This document shows, piece after piece, positions 6,984 to 9,246 of a DNA stretch of 9,246 nt. The notes below the pieces were generated by a model. That model saw only the letters and a list, made by a program, of their open reading frames with translations, did not search any database and was not told the origin of the DNA. Each line of letters starts with the position of its first letter. Positions within the stretch are counted from its first letter, which is position 1. The translations under genes and the position numbers were made by a program. Source of the stretch: Desulfobacteraceae bacterium (GTDB lineage: Bacteria > Desulfobacterota > DSM-4660 > Desulfatiglandales > B25-G16); contig JAUWZC010000083.1 of NCBI GenBank assembly GCA_030615565.1, positions 1-9,246 on the forward strand. Reading direction: 5' to 3'.

Positions 6984-7169
6984 TGGCCAATAGTACCTGT
7001 ATTTCCAGGCATTTAATACCTTGTTGCGATTTAAGTGCCTAAAGTGATCTAAAGTTAAAAATGCCTACAGTCGTTTAGTTAAGGAATTGTGGATGACAAG
7101 GGAAGGTTAGCAGATCTTTTATAGATTACCTTGTTTTTCTCGCTTCAAGAGAGGCCTTAAAAGGGGGGT
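6984..7169. other. AT-rich intergenic DNA with degenerate short repeats
   Basis: No gene seen. Around 7035-7075 the plus strand reads as loosely repeated units (AAGTGCCTAAAGTGATCTAAAGTTA, then ATGCCTACAGTCGTTTAG), and around 6962-6995 as AGTAGTTAGTTGTCAATGGCCAATAGT. These look like eroded tandem repeats, a common kind of intergenic filler. Nothing functional can be assigned. Confidence 0.35.
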
Positions 7170-8205
7170 CGGGATAGAGCTAAGGTGCGCTTTCCCTTAG
7201 GTGGAGGGTTACCACTCCCACCCTTTCGGTTGTGAGGTGGGTTCACATTTCCACCATAAGCCACGTTTCCTCAGGCCCCCCGTTTCATCCCGGACAGTCG
7301 GATTTCTCCCGCATGGCGGGATTGGCGACCATGGCTTTCCCCAAGCAGACTTCCTTACAGGATCGAAGCTTAAGTTCTTGCTCACATACACCCCTGATAC
7401 TGTACGTTTGCCGTTTGGCTCGTGATAAGTATTTCGTTTCCCATCTTAGCCAGGTACTGTGCCCTGAGATGATATCATCCCACCACCGCCATGTGCCGAG
7501 AGCCCCTTTGCCCAAAACCAGGCGTTACCTGCTTTTGGCATGATGTCCCGCATCATGTCAGAGGGCATTACCCCTCCTTCATAGCTCATACTGGCTCATG
7601 CGCCAGACCAAAACCCTCCCGCCGTCTTCGATTTAACTATTACGACGGGTCTTTGTCCCGCATTCGGGACTAGGAGATGGCCCTTCCCGACATTATCTCT
7701 GCAATCCTTTCCCGCCTGAGCGGGATTGGACCCCTACCCCGCAGTGTCCTTCCGGTGCACTTGCCCGCTTCTTCCCGGAAGGCAACGGCCTCACCTCAAA
7801 CGTCACAGATTCGGCACACCAAATACTCCCTGCAATGCAACTTCAACAGGGTTCTGCTTTTCGGGGCTGCAGTCATTCCATTATGTTCAGGCTCCCACGC
7901 TCGCTAGACCCCCAGGTTGCACCCACCGCTGAAGCTCAAAGTCTTCAGGGCGGCCGGGCCGTTTACACCACGCATAGCTTGATTGATTACTCTCACCAAG
8001 ATGTGGTATCACTACATATCCGACACGAGCAACTGATATGGCTGGACTTGACTTCGGCTGAGCTCAGTCGAAGCCTCACCAGCTGGATTGCAGCCTTGTC
8101 GGCCGCTCCAACGTCCCCCTTTACTGAATGCCTCTATTATGAGAAAAGATGTTTTGTAATGAGTCGGAGGGAAATACAGAGGCACCATCTCCTGCAGATG
8201 GTTTT
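7170..8205 (-). ncRNA. About 1 kb hairpin-rich non-coding region: large structured RNA or decayed mobile RNA element
   Basis: Open frames occur on both strands, but none has a protein-like composition or a credible start; the DNA instead folds. Paired arms I could verify: 7180-7185/7195-7200, 7217-7222/7236-7241, 7308-7312/7316-7320, 7512-7522/7528-7538 (10 pairs), 7539-7545/7551-7557 (7 perfect), 7561-7565/7572-7576, 7591-7595/7602-7606, 7655-7660/7665-7670, 7702-7707/7723-7728 with inner 7713-7715/7720-7722, 7748-7755/7775-7782 (8 perfect), 7929-7934/7943-7948, 8052-8062/8063-8073, 8129-8135/8178-8184 and 8184-8190/8196-8202. The region is more GC-rich than its surroundings. Minus orientation is assumed because all neighbouring genes are minus. 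I did not find 16S/23S rRNA, RNase P or tmRNA signatures, nor a group II domain V. Candidates are a HEARO/omega-type RNA of an IscB transposon, an ORF-less group II intron relative, or an undescribed large RNA. Confidence 0.45.
8052..8073. repeat. 22-bp near-perfect palindrome
   Basis: CTTCGGCTGAG and CTCAGTCGAAG are adjacent arms with 10 of 11 positions paired; the remaining position is G opposite T, a wobble if transcribed. The core CTGAGCTCAG is self-complementary with no loop. It may be an inserted repeat unit inside the structured region, as similar palindromes are dispersed in many genomes. Confidence 0.6.
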
Positions 8206-8233
8206 ATATGGTAAAAGTACCTTAAAGTATTTA

Positions 8234-8431
8234 TCAAGAATGAAGGCTGACCCTTAGTTTCCTGAAAACCCCTTTCTTTTTTCTTTGGGGGAGTTTCCAT
8301 GTATGTTTAAACTGAACTTGTTTTCCTAAAAATCTATCTATGTCTTCAGCGGTAAATCCTTTGCATAATATTCTTCGTGCTTCTCTTAATATCTTTGGAG
8401 AGAAGGCTTGTAAGTATGAGAGGTCTTTCAT
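8234..8431 (-). CDS. Short basic hypothetical protein (65 aa)
   Basis: ATG at 8431, 4 bases after the stop of the cysteine-rich protein gene, so it could be translated by coupling. The N-terminal two thirds look helical (SPKILREARRILCKGFTAEDIDRFLG); the C-terminus is very basic (PQRKKKGVFRKLR), suggesting nucleic-acid or membrane-surface contact. There is no signal peptide and no membrane helix. I recognise no family. The protein ends just before the hairpin-rich region, so it could also be the 5' remnant of a longer gene interrupted there. The start has no clear Shine-Dalgarno. Moderate doubt remains whether it is expressed. Confidence 0.5.
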   Translation of the reverse strand: MKDLSYLQAFSPKILREARRILCKGFTAEDIDRFLGKQVQFKHTWKLPQRKKKGVFRKLRVSLHS

Positions 8432-8435
8432 TTAC

Positions 8436-9197
8436 TTAACATTCCCATTCGGAATAAATTAACTGTGTATTTCTGCATTTACGACTATACGGTGGCGGAC
8501 CAGGCATGTTATAGTATGGAACTGTATACCCAACTTCGCTATTGTAATCTATACAAGGCAAGCAAGCCCAGCCTGCACAACCAGACCCATCAGGATTGCA
8601 ACAAATGTCGCACTCACAACAAGAAACAGGATCTTCAAAGCCACAACCCCCAGCACTATAGGTTACCTGCACCTGTTTTTGATAGCCTACTATCAAAACA
8701 TAAGAAGTACATCCCGCTCCGCAAGATGAAGAAGTACCTACACCAGGTAATACACAAGCATCTATGTTTGCACTCTGTTTTATAACCCACTTCCCAGTCG
8801 TACATCTAACATATCCAGTACAGGAATCTCCACATACATCTGTTACAGTTATTGTTGCTGTGCCGCAGGCTGTGCCGTCTGCACTTAGCGTATTCGTTCC
8901 GTCTGTTGTCGAACTGGGAATGCTGAATCCATTTCCGCTTACTTGCCATGTGTAAGGTGGAAATCCTCCAATAACACTTATTTCGACAGAACTGTTTCTA
9001 TCTATTTCATCAGGATTATTGGGATCATATTGAAATTCAGGAAACCAGCCCGAAGGATAATTGTGATTGCCTGTAAAAGTTGGGCCACCACCCAGACTAT
9101 CCCAACACTCTTTCTCGGCCGCTACTCCGCTTAAGAACAGGCAAAAGACAGACGTTAATATCATAAGGCCTATTTTAGATATCTTTACCTTTAGCAT
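8436..9197 (-). CDS. Secreted cysteine-rich protein with Ig-like motif
   Basis: 253 residues. A signal peptide is clear: basic start MLKVKISK, hydrophobic core about 9-24, and a signal peptidase I site near VAA|EKE (27/28). It is not a lipoprotein, as the Cys at 19 lacks a lipobox. The first half contains GGFPPYTWQVSGNGFSI and a strand pair GTATITVTDVCG, a pattern common in bacterial Ig-like/beta-sandwich repeats of secreted proteins. The mature part holds 19 cysteines, densest at about residues 190-215 (SCCECDICC and CAGWACLPC), and ends YSEWEC; disulfides or metal binding are likely. A strong AGGGAG lies 5 bases before the ATG at 9197. Function is unknown; surface or extracellular is the safe statement. 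It is unrelated in content to the division genes and may be accessory. Confidence 0.82.
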   Translation of the reverse strand: MLKVKISKIGLMILTSVFCLFLSGVAAEKECWDSLGGGPTFTGNHNYPSGWFPEFQYDPNNPDEIDRNSSVEISVIGGFPPYTWQVSGNGFSIPSSTTDGTNTLSADGTACGTATITVTDVCGDSCTGYVRCTTGKWVIKQSANIDACVLPGVGTSSSCGAGCTSYVLIVGYQKQVQVTYSAGGCGFEDPVSCCECDICCNPDGSGCAGWACLPCIDYNSEVGYTVPYYNMPGPPPYSRKCRNTQLIYSEWEC

Positions 9198-9202
9198 GGT
9201 AT

Positions 9203-9208
9203 CTCCCT
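9203..9208 (-). promoter_or_regulatory. Shine-Dalgarno of the cysteine-rich protein gene
   Basis: AGGGAG on the minus strand, 5 bases from the ATG at 9197. It supports this start, which also gives a complete signal peptide. Confidence 0.75.
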
Positions 9209-9246
9209 ACTTTGTGGTTTGTGGGTTCCGTATTTGGGTGTCATCA

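Noticed and set aside
7209..7515. Two overlapping minus-strand frames of 60 and 76 codons
   Set aside because: They overlap each other in different frames, are rich in Trp/Pro/Gly/Arg as GC-rich structured RNA tends to give, and have no good starts.
7170..8205. Ribosomal RNA or RNase P/tmRNA gene
   Set aside because: None of the conserved 16S, 23S, RNase P or tmRNA sequence blocks I know could be found on either strand.
7170..8205. Complete group II intron
   Set aside because: No domain V hairpin with the AGC triad and GAAA loop on either strand, no reverse transcriptase, and no convincing GUGYG start paired with a 3' end. A decayed relative is not excluded.
7835..8257. 140-codon plus-strand open frame
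   Set aside because: It crosses many hairpins, is low in acidic residues, has no Shine-Dalgarno, ends inside a minus-strand gene and encodes nothing recognisable. It is probably an antisense artefact of structured DNA.
1..9246. CRISPR array or tRNA genes
   Set aside because: No regularly spaced direct repeats and no cloverleaf with a TTCGAATCC-type arm were seen.

Overview
The window looks like chromosome of a Gram-negative, AT-rich deltaproteobacterium-type organism (Desulfobacterota or a relative). This rests on gene order: ftsE-ftsX-envC-like-ctpA, and zapB-like/zapA/6S RNA/rny, are both arrangements I associate with that group. No phylogeny could be run. Every gene I can support is on the minus strand, so transcription runs from high to low coordinates.

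Reading in the direction of transcription: (1) 9197-8234 holds a secreted, very cysteine-rich protein with an Ig-like beta-sandwich motif, followed 4 bases later by a short basic protein of unknown function. (2) 8205-7170 is about 1 kb without a believable gene but packed with perfect or near-perfect hairpins. It is more GC-rich than its surroundings and is the main puzzle of the window: probably a large structured RNA or the remains of a mobile RNA element. (3) 6947-6786 is a 53-residue single-pass membrane protein. (4) 6725-4079 is a cell-division and RNA-turnover block: a strong sigma70-type promoter with a palindrome in its spacer, a ZapB-like coiled coil, ZapA, 6S RNA and RNase Y. (5) 4078-3767 is an intergenic gap with a GC-rich inverted repeat. 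(6) 3766-1 is a tight operon: ftsE, ftsX (adjacent), an EnvC-like murein hydrolase activator (4-base overlap) and a C-terminal processing protease cut by the window edge.

Together the recognised genes serve septum formation and cell separation. ZapA (with ZapB) helps organise the FtsZ ring. FtsEX is an ATP-driven transmembrane switch. The EnvC-like protein carries the signal to periplasmic amidases, and the Ctp protease commonly acts on periplasmic hydrolases or their regulators. The EnvC-like protein has lost all its LytM zinc ligands, so it should be an activator and not an enzyme. RNase Y and 6S RNA add RNA decay and stationary-phase control of RNA polymerase.
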